Shown here one piece after another: positions 37,024-46,085 of a DNA stretch of 64,000 bases. A program made the translations under genes and the position numbers. Origin of the DNA: Alphaproteobacteria bacterium (GTDB lineage: Bacteria; Pseudomonadota; Alphaproteobacteria; Micavibrionales; Micavibrionaceae); NCBI GenBank assembly GCA_028277665.1, contig JANQFU010000030.1, forward strand, positions 1-64,000, read 5' to 3'. Every line of letters starts with the position of its first letter. The first letter of the stretch is position 1. The notes beneath the pieces are model-generated. The model did no database searches, was not told the DNA's origin, and saw nothing but the letters and a program-made list of their open reading frames with translations.

Positions 37024-38418
37024 ATGGAATTCGATCCGGTCCTGCTGTCCCGCATTCAGTTTGCCTTCACCGTCTCCTTTCACATCATCTTCCCGTCTTT
37101 TACGATCGGGCTTGCGAGTTGGCTGGCAATGCTGGAATGGCGCTACATGCGCACGGGGAATGTCGTCTTTAAAGAAACCTATCAGTTCTGGCTGAAGATC
37201 TTCGCCATCGCCTTCGGGATGGGCGTGGTTTCGGGAATCGTGATGGCCTACGAGTTCGGCACAAACTGGAGCGGCTTTTCGGACGCCGTGGGAAATGTCA
37301 TAGGACCGCTGCTCGGATACGAAGCGCTGACAGCCTTCTTCCTTGAAGCCACGTTCCTTGCGATCATGCTCTTCGGCTGGGATAAAGTCGGGCCGCGCCT
37401 GCACTTTTTCTCAACGCTGATGGTCGCGTTTGGAACATTGTTCTCTTCGTTCTGGATTCTTTCCGCCAATTCCTGGATGCAGACGCCGGCCGGGTTTTAT
37501 CTCGAAAACGGGATCGCCTATCCGGAAAACTGGATTGAAATTATCTTCAACCCCTCGGCGCCATACCGTCTGCTGCACATGGTCACAGCGGCCTATCTGA
37601 CGACGTCCTTCGTCGTTCTGGCGGTCGGAGCGTTCTACTTCCTGCGCCAGCGCCATATTCCACAAGCGAAAGTGATGCTGAACTACGCGCTCTGGTTCAT
37701 CCTGATCGCCGCGCCGCTGCAACTGTTCTCCGGGGACATGCACGGCCTGAACGCGCTTGAACATCAACCGGCGAAAGTCGCGGCGATGGAAGCTAACTGG
37801 GAGACGCAGGGCAACGTCCCGCTGATCCTGTTTGCCATCCCCGATCCGGAAGAGGAAAAGAATCACTACCAGCTCTCTATCCCGAACCTGACGAGCCTGA
37901 TCCTCACGCACCATGCGGACGGCGAAGTCGTCGGCCTGAAAGATTTCGCGAAAGAAGACCGCCCGCCGGTGAAATGGGTCTTCTATTGCTTCCGGATCAT
38001 GGTCGGTCTCGGGATGCTGATGATTCTGGTCGGCCTTCTTGGGCTCTATTTCCGGTGGCGCGGGACGCTCTTTACACCGTCATGGTTCCACAGGCTCTGT
38101 GTCGCCATGGGCCCGAGCGGATTTATCGCCGTGATCTCCGGATGGTTTGTCGCCGAGATCGGCCGTCAACCCTGGGTCGTGTATAACGTCTTCCGGACCG
38201 AGGATATGGCCTCGCCGCTGCCGGGCGCGAATGTCGCCATCTCTCTGGCGATCTTCATTATCGTTTACGCGATCGTCTTTGGATCCGGTGTGACCTATAT
38301 TTTCCGCCTGATCAAAAAAGGACCGCAGACCGGTGATACTGACGGCTCTCACGATCCGTCGGCCGGACACCACCCGATGATGGCGGCGGACATTCCGTCC
38401 CCGTCGGAAACGAAATGA
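37024..38418 (+). CDS. cydA: cytochrome bd-type quinol oxidase subunit I (short Q-loop, CIO-like)
   Basis: Subunit I of the bd oxidase, binding haems b558, b595 and d and oxidising quinol. The start at MEFDPVLLSRIQF has an AAGAGGA site. His20 in SFHIIFPSFTIG, GWDKVGPRLH, the Q-loop Glu/Lys region AAMEANWETQGNVP, and about nine membrane helices are visible. At 464 residues with a short Q-loop it belongs to the cyanide-insensitive (CioA) type rather than the long E. coli CydA type. Followed by cydB and a small subunit. Confidence 0.94.
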   Translation: MEFDPVLLSRIQFAFTVSFHIIFPSFTIGLASWLAMLEWRYMRTGNVVFKETYQFWLKIFAIAFGMGVVSGIVMAYEFGTNWSGFSDAVGNVIGPLLGYEALTAFFLEATFLAIMLFGWDKVGPRLHFFSTLMVAFGTLFSSFWILSANSWMQTPAGFYLENGIAYPENWIEIIFNPSAPYRLLHMVTAAYLTTSFVVLAVGAFYFLRQRHIPQAKVMLNYALWFILIAAPLQLFSGDMHGLNALEHQPAKVAAMEANWETQGNVPLILFAIPDPEEEKNHYQLSIPNLTSLILTHHADGEVVGLKDFAKEDRPPVKWVFYCFRIMVGLGMLMILVGLLGLYFRWRGTLFTPSWFHRLCVAMGPSGFIAVISGWFVAEIGRQPWVVYNVFRTEDMASPLPGANVAISLAIFIIVYAIVFGSGVTYIFRLIKKGPQTGDTDGSHDPSAGHHPMMAADIPSPSETK

Positions 38419-38460
38419 CGCTTGAACCCCTTAATCCATATCAACCCGTGAGGTGCGCAC

Positions 38461-39531
38461 ATGGAAATGCTTGAAGCCTATCTGCCCTGGATATGGGGCG
38501 CGGTGATCGCCACAGGCGTCTTCGTCTACGTCATACTGGACGGATTCGATCTTGGTGTCGGCATGCTTTGTAAATTTCGTAAAAACGAAGCCGACCGGGG
38601 CGTCATGATCAACTCGATCGCCCCGTTCTGGGACGGCAACGAAACCTGGCTGGTTCTGGGCGGCGGCGGACTCTTCGCCGCGTTCCCCCTCGCCTACTCT
38701 GTTGTGATGCCGGCTCTTTATATCCCGATCATCCTGATGCTGGTCTCCCTGATATTCCGGGGCGTCGCCTTTGAGTTTCGCTTTAAGGCCGAAGGCAAGG
38801 GCCGGGAGTTCTGGGACAAAGCCTTTGTGTTCGGATCCGTCTTCGCGGCCTTCGCGCAAGGTGTGGTCCTTGGCGGATTTGTGCAAGGGATTACCTATGA
38901 CGAAGCGACGCGCAGCTTTGCCGGCGGCACGCTGGACTGGCTCTCTCCGTTCAGCATCCTGTGCGGCATCGCCGTCGTTTTCGGCTATGCGCTTCTTGGA
39001 GCGTGCTGGCTGATCATGAAAACCGAAGGCGAGTTGCAGGACTGGGCCTACGGTCTCGCGCCGAAAATCCTGACCGTCATGCTCGCTTTCATGGTCATGT
39101 TTACGCTCTGGACACCCTTCCTGCACAGCGGGATGCCCCTCCTGAGCATCCATCTCGACGAAGTCATGCATACGGCGCTCTGGGAGCGGTGGTTCAGCAC
39201 GCCGAATATTTTCTTCCTCGGCTGGATTCCGGTCCTTGTCGCCGTGGTCGCGTTCCTCCTGTATCGTGCGATTGCCCGCCGTCAGGAAATCGCACCCTAT
39301 CTCTATACAGCGGCCCTCTTCCTGCTCGGGTATATCGGTCTGGCCGTTACGGCCTGGCCGAATATCGTCCCGCCGGACATTACGCTGCATGAGGCGGCCG
39401 CGCACCCGTCAAGCCAGTTCCTGCTCCTGATCGGTGTGGTGGTCCTTCTGCCGGTCATCCTCGGCTACACAGGGTTCATCTACTGGGTCTTTCGTGGAAA
39501 GGTGACGCATGATGCCGGATATAGCCACTAA
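38461..39531 (+). CDS. cydB: cytochrome bd-type quinol oxidase subunit II
   Basis: Subunit II pairs with CydA to stabilise the oxidase. Typical MLEAYLPWIWGAVIATGVF, VILDGFDLGVGML, WDGNETWLVLGGGGLFAAFP near the N-terminus and about eight to nine membrane helices follow. The 356-residue length is within the CydB/CioB range. An AGGTG site precedes the ATG. Confidence 0.95.
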   Translation: MEMLEAYLPWIWGAVIATGVFVYVILDGFDLGVGMLCKFRKNEADRGVMINSIAPFWDGNETWLVLGGGGLFAAFPLAYSVVMPALYIPIILMLVSLIFRGVAFEFRFKAEGKGREFWDKAFVFGSVFAAFAQGVVLGGFVQGITYDEATRSFAGGTLDWLSPFSILCGIAVVFGYALLGACWLIMKTEGELQDWAYGLAPKILTVMLAFMVMFTLWTPFLHSGMPLLSIHLDEVMHTALWERWFSTPNIFFLGWIPVLVAVVAFLLYRAIARRQEIAPYLYTAALFLLGYIGLAVTAWPNIVPPDITLHEAAAHPSSQFLLLIGVVVLLPVILGYTGFIYWVFRGKVTHDAGYSH

Positions 39532-39694
39532 AATGAAATCGCTTGAGCAGAAGGTCCAGCGCTGGCTGGACCTTCATGTGCCGAACCCGCTCACCCAGAA
39601 ATGGATCTGGTTTGCTCTTTTGTGGATCTCCGGGCTTCTGGCGATCGGGTCTTTTGGATATCTGCTTCACGGGATCCTGGCCCTTGGCTATTGA
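39509..39694 (+). CDS. small membrane subunit, CydX/DUF2474-like
   Basis: A 61-residue protein with one membrane helix (WIWFALLWISGLLAIGSFGYLL) after an amphipathic N-terminal segment. It starts 23 bases inside the end of cydB. Single-helix proteins of this kind (CydX, or DUF2474 in CIO operons) stabilise the oxidase; the assignment rests on position and topology, since such peptides have little sequence identity. Confidence 0.75.
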   Translation: MMPDIATKMKSLEQKVQRWLDLHVPNPLTQKWIWFALLWISGLLAIGSFGYLLHGILALGY

Positions 39695-39747
39695 TGACCC
39701 GCACAAAAAACACATTTTTTTGTGTATTTAACACATATCATATAGAA

Positions 39748-39765
39748 TATTCGAACATTCGAATA
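39748..39765. promoter_or_regulatory. perfect palindrome upstream of the ATP-grasp gene
   Basis: TATTCGAA-CA-TTCGAATA is a perfect 8-bp inverted repeat in an AT-rich gap after the cyd genes. It could be an operator for the downstream ATP-grasp gene; there is no U-tract for a terminator. Confidence 0.4.
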
Positions 39766-39865
39766 AAAGGGCGGGGCAAAAACGGAAGAAGTTTTGTCAG
39801 GAGGATGTTTTTATAGTAAAGATATCCCGCTGACGGCACACACGGAAAAACCGAACAGGATTTTC

Positions 39866-40774
39866 ATGGAAGTCTGGATACTGTTTAACGAAGAGATCGA
39901 GGGCCCGTCCTCCGAAGCGTTCGAAATTCGCCGCTTTCTGGCCGAAGGCCGTGAAATGGGGATCGACGTCAAAGTCTTCAACCCGGAACAATTCGATTTG
40001 CTCGTCACGGAAGAAGACCGCGAATCCGTCCTGATCGACGGCGCCCTGATGAGCCTCCCGGATTTCCTGCTCCCCCGGACCTATGTCATTGAGACAGGTT
40101 ACTTCCCGCTCGCCGTCATCCGCCAGCTTGAACGCCTTGGCGTAAAAATTTTCAATGACTCCGCCGCGATCGAATCCGTGTCCGACAAATTGCACACCCA
40201 CCAGATTCTGGCAGAGAACGGCTTGCCGACGCCAACGACGATGCTCGCGAAATTTCCGGTCGATCTTGATCTGGTCGAAAACTTCATCGGCTTTCCGGTC
40301 GTCGTCAAAACCCTGCTCGGTGTCAACGGCACCGGCGTTTTCCTGATTGAAAACCGGGACGCCTTTCAGGATCTGATGGCCCTGATCGGCGAGACGAATC
40401 CGAACATCCAGATCATCTTCCAGAAATTCGTAGCAAAGAGCAAAGGCCGGGACCTGCGCCTGTTCGTTGTGGACGGCGAGGTGATCGCCGCGATGGAGCG
40501 CCGGGCCCGCGAAGGCGGCTTCAAGGCCAATTACTCGCAGGGCGGCTCGGTCGGCCGGTTTGAGCCGGACGACAAAGCCATCGAACTGGCCTTGAAAACA
40601 GCAGAGGTCCTGAACCTGCAGGTCGCGGGAATCGATCTCCTGTTCGCCGATGACGGCTACACGATCTGCGAAGCGAACAGTTTCCCGGGATTCAAGGGGC
40701 TGGAGAGCTGTTGCGACGTCAACGTCCCGCGCGCCATATATGAGGCGATGCAACGCCGCCTTGAAGCAAAATAA
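39866..40774 (+). CDS. RimK-like ATP-grasp alpha-L-glutamate ligase
   Basis: ATP-grasp enzymes of the RimK family add glutamate or similar amino acids to a protein or small-molecule carboxylate. ATG 39866 (MEVWILFNEE) has an ACAGGA site. ATP-grasp features: FPVVVKTLLGVNGTGVFLI (P-loop-like lid), IFQKFVAKSKGRDLRLFVVDGEVIAAM, NYSQGGSVGRFE and AGIDLLFADDGYTICEANSFPGFKG, with metal ligands in the last. The 302-residue length fits RimK. The substrate cannot be told; S6 modification, coenzyme or peptide-capping roles are all known in the family. Confidence 0.88.
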   Translation: MEVWILFNEEIEGPSSEAFEIRRFLAEGREMGIDVKVFNPEQFDLLVTEEDRESVLIDGALMSLPDFLLPRTYVIETGYFPLAVIRQLERLGVKIFNDSAAIESVSDKLHTHQILAENGLPTPTTMLAKFPVDLDLVENFIGFPVVVKTLLGVNGTGVFLIENRDAFQDLMALIGETNPNIQIIFQKFVAKSKGRDLRLFVVDGEVIAAMERRAREGGFKANYSQGGSVGRFEPDDKAIELALKTAEVLNLQVAGIDLLFADDGYTICEANSFPGFKGLESCCDVNVPRAIYEAMQRRLEAK

Positions 40775-40792
40775 TACCCCTAACCTGAACTA

Positions 40793-40871
40793 ATGCTTTT
40801 AGTGGTTAAAAACATTTCTTAATCAATAAGATAGACTTAACAAACAGGACATCTTATCCGCAATTGAGGTT
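40793..40871. repeat. possible decayed relative of the 239-bp hairpin element
   Basis: The right end (near 40850-40871) resembles the outer end of the 26833-27071 element (CTTATCC...TGAGGTTA in both), and the left end TAACCTGAA resembles its inverse. The centre has lost the REP units. It lies between convergent genes. Confidence 0.35.
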
Positions 40872-40874
40872 ACC

Positions 40875-42476
40875 CTATATTTGCCCGGGGGCCTTCTGAA
40901 ACGTCTTCGGTGCCGGGTCGATCTCGACGATCCGTCCGCCCTGATATCCGAGAACGGCCAGACCGCGCTCAATCAAACCATCCGGGCGAAACCTGAAAAT
41001 GCCGTCAATTCCGGCAAAACCGTTCGGGCTGGTCAGCGCCCGGTCGCTGAATGGTGAAGATGCGGCATATCGCGCAAAAAATCCGGCCTGTTCCGTTCTT
41101 TCGGAACGGGACGTTTCTGTCGTACGCGCCAAAAGAACGGCCAAAGACGTCGCATCATAGGCAAGTGACGCCAGACGTGGGGGAACTTCTCCGTAGACCC
41201 CGGCATAACGCTGCTCAAAATCCTTATGAAGCCTCGGAGAAGGCGCAGCAAAAAACGTACCGTCCAACGCACTCTCAAGCGCGAGCGACGGATCGTCCAT
41301 CAAACCGGTCCCAAGACGGCGCACATAACGGGGCGGAAGATCGTAATAGCTGAGACTCCCCGCAATTGTGCGCGCTTGATTCCCTCCAACGGCCATCAGC
41401 ACGGCATCATACGGCATAAACGCCGGATCCAGCATTGAAGAGACATCTTCGGACTCGGCATGATTTGCGACGTTTTCCATGCGGAGATCATCTGCTTTTT
41501 TCCGTGCATCATAGCGCGAAAACGCACGAAGCTCCTCATCAAGATTTTGATCGAACGGCAGAAACTTCAGCGTTTCAACCGTCTCAAGCGGCCATTGGCG
41601 GGAGGCCATTTTATAACTGTCCAGAACGGCGCGCCCGTAAGGCGTATCAGGAACGACGACCCCGATCCTGTTCAGCCCCTGCCCGGCGGCATATGACACG
41701 ATCCGGTTAACCTGTGCGAAGGGTAAAAAGCCCATGATATAAGTATTTTTGCCCACAAGCGTCCAGTCCGTTGAAAAGGCGAGCATGTTCACGTCGTACC
41801 GGTTCGCCACCGGCGCAGCCCCGCGCACGGCCTCGGAAAAAACGGGACCGATCAGAAGCTCGGCGCCATCGCGTACGGCATCTTCCGCAGCCGCGCGGGC
41901 TCCGTTTTGCGTTCCTTTCGTGTCTTTTGGCAAAATTTCAAAGCTCGGATAGCCGAGATCGAACATCGCCATCTGAGCCGCTTGCAACAGACTTTGCCCG
42001 AGATCGGCATTCGGCCCGCTCATGGGCAGCAACAATCCGACACGCACCGGAGCAGACGGAGGCGCCGGATAGGCGGAGCCGAAAAAAGACGGCCCGGATG
42101 AGCCTTCCCGTGCATATTCATTCGGCGCCGAAGATGCGCCGGATTCCGGCCTCGCCGACAACCGGGTATTCATGCCTGCCTGACGGAAGGCAAGCACATC
42201 ATTTATGACGCCGTCTTCCGGCGGAAGGGCCTCCGGATAACTCAAAAGCGGATCCAGAAAATCCGGCGGCGCCGCCCGGTCCCTCCCTGCAGGCACATCC
42301 AGACGGCTTGGCGCTTCATTCGCCGCCCGCGCCCCGTCCGCAGACATATTATAATCCCATGGAGAGCGGTAAGGCCCGCCGCCGGACGAACAGGCCGCCA
42401 GCGCACAAGCCCCCGCGAACGCAAGAACATACGGAAAAAAAGAACGGACGGCGGGACGAGAGGTTTTTTCAGGCAT
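40875..42476 (-). CDS. penicillin-binding-protein activator, LpoA-like lipoprotein
   Basis: A periplasmic-binding-protein-like lipoprotein of the LpoA/YraM type, which in enterics activates PBP1A from the outer membrane. ATG 42476 has an AAAAGGAAAA site; a signal peptide ends at lipobox LAAC. A Pro-rich linker precedes a type 1 binding fold: VRVGLLLPMSGPNADLGQSLLQAAQMAMFDLG, LIGPVFSEAVRGAAPV and MGFLPFAQVNRIVSYAAG. Its neighbours rsmI, yraN and a BON lipoprotein match the conserved yraL-yraM-yraN-yraP cluster, supporting the call. It lacks a TPR N-terminal half, so LpoA function is inferred. Confidence 0.82.
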   Translation of the reverse strand: MPEKTSRPAVRSFFPYVLAFAGACALAACSSGGGPYRSPWDYNMSADGARAANEAPSRLDVPAGRDRAAPPDFLDPLLSYPEALPPEDGVINDVLAFRQAGMNTRLSARPESGASSAPNEYAREGSSGPSFFGSAYPAPPSAPVRVGLLLPMSGPNADLGQSLLQAAQMAMFDLGYPSFEILPKDTKGTQNGARAAAEDAVRDGAELLIGPVFSEAVRGAAPVANRYDVNMLAFSTDWTLVGKNTYIMGFLPFAQVNRIVSYAAGQGLNRIGVVVPDTPYGRAVLDSYKMASRQWPLETVETLKFLPFDQNLDEELRAFSRYDARKKADDLRMENVANHAESEDVSSMLDPAFMPYDAVLMAVGGNQARTIAGSLSYYDLPPRYVRRLGTGLMDDPSLALESALDGTFFAAPSPRLHKDFEQRYAGVYGEVPPRLASLAYDATSLAVLLARTTETSRSERTEQAGFFARYAASSPFSDRALTSPNGFAGIDGIFRFRPDGLIERGLAVLGYQGGRIVEIDPAPKTFQKAPGQI

Positions 42477-42558
42477 GAACAGGCTTTTCCTTTTTTGGGA
42501 AGAGATTTTCCCGTACTTTACAGGGGAAAGACCGAAGGCCAAAGGAGAAAATAGCCCC

Positions 42559-43437
42559 ATGCCGGATCCGACGACAGATACCCAGACACTGAAACCAGGG
42601 CTCTATCTTGTGGCCACACCGATCGGCAACATGCAGGACATCACATTGCGCGCGCTCGAGATTTTCCGCCGCTGTGATGCCGTGATCTGTGAAGACACCC
42701 GTGTGACCGGCCGCCTGCTGCAGGCGCACGGCCTGCGCAAAGACCTGATCGCTTATCACGATCACAGCGACGCCGCCCGGCGCGCGCACATTCTGGAGCG
42801 CCTGTCCGCCGGACAGATTCTGGCGCTGGTCAGCGACGCCGGCACGCCGATGATCTCGGATCCGGGATACAAACTCGTCCGGGACGCCGTCGAGCACGGA
42901 TATCCGGTAAGCCCCGTCCCCGGCGCAAATGCCGTCCTGAGCGCGCTTCAGCTCTCGGCGCTCCCAAGCGACCGCTTCGCTTTCCTCGGATTCCTGCCCG
43001 CCAAAACGGCCGCGAAAGAAAGCGCCCTTATCCCGTGGGCAAACGCCCCGGCCTCTCTTGTCCTTTACGAATCGGGCCCGCGCCTTGCCTCAACGCTGGA
43101 AACGCTCCAAAACGTATTCGGAGACCGCCCGGCAGCGGTCGCGCGCGAGATCACAAAACTGTTCGAAGAAACCCGAAGAGACCGCTTATCGGCACTCCTC
43201 GCCTATTACCGCGAAAGCGGCCCGCCAAAAGGCGAAATCGCGATCGTCGTCGGCCCGCCGGAAGATATCCGGCAAACCCCCGAAGATCTCGAGGACCAAA
43301 TTGCCGAAGATCTGACCGCCGGACGGCGTATCAAAGACATTGCCGCGGATCTCGCGCGATCGAGCGGCCTGCCCAAAAAACAGATTTATGACAGAGCGTT
43401 AAAGATACGAAATGCAAAAGAGCAAAACGGGACGTAA
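42559..43437 (+). CDS. rsmI: 16S rRNA 2'-O-ribose C1402 methyltransferase
   Basis: RsmI methylates the ribose of C1402 in the decoding centre. ATG 42559 follows AAAGGAG, giving the family N-terminus PGLYLVATPIGNMQDITLRAL. Other hallmarks are CDAVICEDTR, LVSDAGTPMISDPGY, PVPGANAVLSALQLS, FLGFLP and EITKLFEET. Length 292 is normal. It is divergent from the LpoA-like gene with 82 bases between start codons, and overlaps yraN by 26 bases. Confidence 0.95.
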   Translation: MPDPTTDTQTLKPGLYLVATPIGNMQDITLRALEIFRRCDAVICEDTRVTGRLLQAHGLRKDLIAYHDHSDAARRAHILERLSAGQILALVSDAGTPMISDPGYKLVRDAVEHGYPVSPVPGANAVLSALQLSALPSDRFAFLGFLPAKTAAKESALIPWANAPASLVLYESGPRLASTLETLQNVFGDRPAAVAREITKLFEETRRDRLSALLAYYRESGPPKGEIAIVVGPPEDIRQTPEDLEDQIAEDLTAGRRIKDIAADLARSSGLPKKQIYDRALKIRNAKEQNGT

Positions 43438-43807
43438 AGCCGGAACGGCAGAAAGGCAAAGCCGCTACCGCAAAGGTCTGGCCGCGGAATATCTCGCCGC
43501 GCTCGTCTACCTGAGCCGCGGCTACAAAATCGCGGCTCGCCGCTATAAAACGCCGGTCGGCGAAATCGATTTAATCTGCCGCCGGAAAAACACGCTTGTT
43601 TTCATCGAAGTCAAATGGCGCCCGAACGAAAAAGACGGACGGGAAGCCGTCCATGCCGGCGCCCGGAACCGAATCACGCGCGCCGCGCAATGGTATCTTT
43701 CCGCCTGCCCGCAACCGGCCGGAAGAGACATTCGCTTTGACGTTTTTGTCTACGCGCCGCCTTTTTCAATCTCCCGTCTGGAAAATGCCTGGCAGAGCGA
43801 GATATAA
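43412..43807 (+). CDS. UPF0102 family protein YraN
   Basis: A small endonuclease-like fold protein of unknown role. The signature GLAAEYLAALVYLSRGYKI, PVGEIDLICRRKNTLVFIEVKWR holds the putative D...E-x-K nuclease residues. It begins inside the end of rsmI, as in many proteobacteria. Confidence 0.9.
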   Translation: MQKSKTGRKAGTAERQSRYRKGLAAEYLAALVYLSRGYKIAARRYKTPVGEIDLICRRKNTLVFIEVKWRPNEKDGREAVHAGARNRITRAAQWYLSACPQPAGRDIRFDVFVYAPPFSISRLENAWQSEI

Positions 43808-43889
43808 TAAGGAGAAGAATAAAAGAGATTCTTTTTTTGCCGCGCCCATACCGGATCCAGGATCTAAGGATATTAAGGATATTCAAGCC

Positions 43890-44489
43890 GTGAACATGTT
43901 TCGTAAGACAACCCTGTCCCTCCTCGCCGCCGCCGTGATCGCCCCCGCCCTGTCGGCCTGTTCTCCGGGTGGAATTCTGCTCGGCGCCGGAACGCTGCTC
44001 GGGATCGCCTCGGTCCGCGAAGGCGGAATCAGCGGCACGCTCTCGGATGCCGAAATCAAGGCGCTGATCAACGACAAATGGTTTCAGTATAATGTCGATA
44101 CGTTCAGGAAACTGAGTACGACGGTCGATCAGGGCCGTGTACTCGTCACCGGCGTGGTTCAGGACCCGGAAGACCGGGTTGAGGCCGTTCGCCTCGCCTG
44201 GCAGGTCGAAGGCGTAAAACAGGTCATCAATGAAATCCGCGTCGCCGACAGCGACGGCGTGAAAGGCTTTGTCAACGACACATGGATCTCGACCCGCCTG
44301 CGTGCCGCCCTGACCGTCGACCGCGAGGTCCAGAACCTGAATTACTCGATCGACACCGTTCAGGGCACGGTCTATCTGATGGGGGTCGCCCAGACCCAGA
44401 GCGAATTGAACCGCGTCATCGAAATCGCGCGCAACATCCCCCATGTCAGGCGCGTCGTCAGTTACATCAAACTGCCCGGCGAGGAGTAA
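43890..44489 (+). CDS. BON-domain lipoprotein (DolP/YraP-like)
   Basis: Two BON domains (about 45-115 and 120-195) follow a lipoprotein signal with Cys in ALSACSPGG. GTG 43890 is better spaced from AAGGA than the ATG two codons on. In E. coli the equivalent protein supports outer-membrane integrity. BON hallmarks: ALINDKWFQYNVDTFRKLSTTV, GRVLVTGVVQDPEDRVEAV and VQGTVYLMGVAQTQSELNRVIEIAR. It sits after rsmI-yraN, as in the yraL-yraN-yraP cluster. Confidence 0.9.
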   Translation: MNMFRKTTLSLLAAAVIAPALSACSPGGILLGAGTLLGIASVREGGISGTLSDAEIKALINDKWFQYNVDTFRKLSTTVDQGRVLVTGVVQDPEDRVEAVRLAWQVEGVKQVINEIRVADSDGVKGFVNDTWISTRLRAALTVDREVQNLNYSIDTVQGTVYLMGVAQTQSELNRVIEIARNIPHVRRVVSYIKLPGEE

Positions 44490-44496
44490 GAGACAG

Positions 44497-45384
44497 ATGG
44501 AGCGGACCACCATCACACCGACCGGATCCGCAAGCCTGCTCACCTCCTTCGACCCGCACGCCTGCCTGTGTGACATCGGAAACCAAACCGAAGAATGGCG
44601 CGTGGATATCTGGTCCGGCGCGCTCGCGCTCTCCGCCCTGCAACGCCCGAATGTGCGTCTTGAGAGGTGTTTTGCCCATCTTGGACGGATAGCGGAGAGA
44701 ACGGCAACCATCTTCGCCGCCGAGGAAAAAGCCGGGCGCGGCGGGCCGGATGCCGCGCTCACGGCCCTGCGCGGCGCCGTTTACCGGGAAAACGGATATG
44801 CGGCGGCGCAAACGCCCTCCGCCGACATCTATCAGGAAACGGACCTCGTCCATGTCATCGACCGCCGCTGCGGCCTGCCCGAAGCTCTGGCCGTCATTCT
44901 GATCGGCGCGGGCCGGGCGCAGGGCTGGAAGATCGGCGGACTCGATTTCCCGGGCCATTATCTCGTCCGGCTCGACTGGGACGGACGGCGAATCCTGCTC
45001 GATCCGGCACAGGGCGCGCGGCAGATGGAGGCGCGGGATCTGCGCGCCATCCTGAAAAAACACGCCGGGAAAGACGCCGAGCTCTCAAGCGCCTACTACG
45101 ATATGTCCCCGCCGCGCGCGACCCTCGTCCATCTTCAGAACCTGATCAAATTCCGCCTGATCGCCGATGAGGATTACGCGGGCGCGCTCGAATGTGTAGA
45201 GCGCATGCTTCTCTTCGCTCCCCGGGAAAACAGGCTTTTCCTTGATTCCGGAGTGCTCAACGCGCGCCTCGGCCGGATCGACCCGGCGAAGGAAGCCCTC
45301 ACGACATATATCTCAAACGCCCGCAACCCGCAGGACCGCGCCGAAGCACAGGCTCTCCTCCTCTCCCTGAACTGGGAGAGGTGA
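44497..45384 (+). CDS. SirB1 family transglutaminase-like/TPR protein
   Basis: A transglutaminase-like domain (CGLPEALAVILIGAGRAQGWKIGGLDFPGHYLVRL) plus C-terminal TPR-type helices (AGALECVERMLLFAPRENRLFLDSG, AKEALTTYI), the SirB1 layout. ATG 44497 is preceded at 10 bases by GAGGAG. The biochemical role of the family is unknown. It begins 7 bases after the BON lipoprotein gene and is likely co-transcribed. Confidence 0.88.
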   Translation: MERTTITPTGSASLLTSFDPHACLCDIGNQTEEWRVDIWSGALALSALQRPNVRLERCFAHLGRIAERTATIFAAEEKAGRGGPDAALTALRGAVYRENGYAAAQTPSADIYQETDLVHVIDRRCGLPEALAVILIGAGRAQGWKIGGLDFPGHYLVRLDWDGRRILLDPAQGARQMEARDLRAILKKHAGKDAELSSAYYDMSPPRATLVHLQNLIKFRLIADEDYAGALECVERMLLFAPRENRLFLDSGVLNARLGRIDPAKEALTTYISNARNPQDRAEAQALLLSLNWER

Positions 45385-45504
45385 AAAACTTTCCGGCGTC
45401 CCCGCAAAAACGAATGCCCTCTTGCATGAGAGCAAGACTCAGTTTAAATGGATAGTGGTCTCAAGTCTTCAACGTCTATGCCGTCACTGTTCAGGAGAGC
45501 TTCC

Positions 45505-46059
45505 ATGTTTTCGCACCGCTTCATTCGTGTCCTTGCCGCATCCGCCCTGCTTTTCACCGTATCCGCCTGTGCGACATCCGACGAGCAATCGGGAAACATA
45601 TCCGACGAGGTCATACTCGGCGACCGCGAAGGCATCACGGCCGGGCCGTTGCAGGACTCCGAATATTTCAGCAATGACTTCGGAACGGGAACGGGGCCGA
45701 CGCCGGGAACGCAGGCGGATCTGGTTGTGAATGTCGGCGACCGCGTCTTTTTCGGCTACGACCGCTACGACCTGACGGACGAAGCCCGCCAGACCCTGAA
45801 TCAACAGGCCATGTGGATGAAGCAATACCCGGCCGTATCCGTCACGATTGAGGGTCACGCCGACGAGCGCGGCACGCGGGAATACAACCTGGCCCTCGGC
45901 GACCGCCGGGCCAACGCGGCCAAAAACTATCTCGTCGCCATGGGGATCGACCCGCGCCGGATCTCGACGATCAGCTACGGCAAGGAACGCCCCGCCGTTC
46001 CGGGATCGAACGCGACCGCCTGGGCCCAGAACCGCCGCGGCGTCACAAAAGTGAATTGA
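45505..46059 (+). CDS. pal: peptidoglycan-associated lipoprotein Pal
   Basis: Pal anchors the outer membrane to peptidoglycan through the Tol-Pal system. ATG 45505 has an AGGAG site at 7 bases; the signal peptide ends at lipobox VSAC. The OmpA-like domain shows VFFGYDRYDLTDEARQTL, VTIEGHADERGTREYNLALGDRRA and YGKERP. The usual tolQRAB genes are not upstream here, where sirB1 lies instead; cpoB follows as normal. Confidence 0.95.
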   Translation: MFSHRFIRVLAASALLFTVSACATSDEQSGNISDEVILGDREGITAGPLQDSEYFSNDFGTGTGPTPGTQADLVVNVGDRVFFGYDRYDLTDEARQTLNQQAMWMKQYPAVSVTIEGHADERGTREYNLALGDRRANAAKNYLVAMGIDPRRISTISYGKERPAVPGSNATAWAQNRRGVTKVN

Positions 46060-46085
46060 TCCGCGAAAATCAAAAGGGGCGAAAT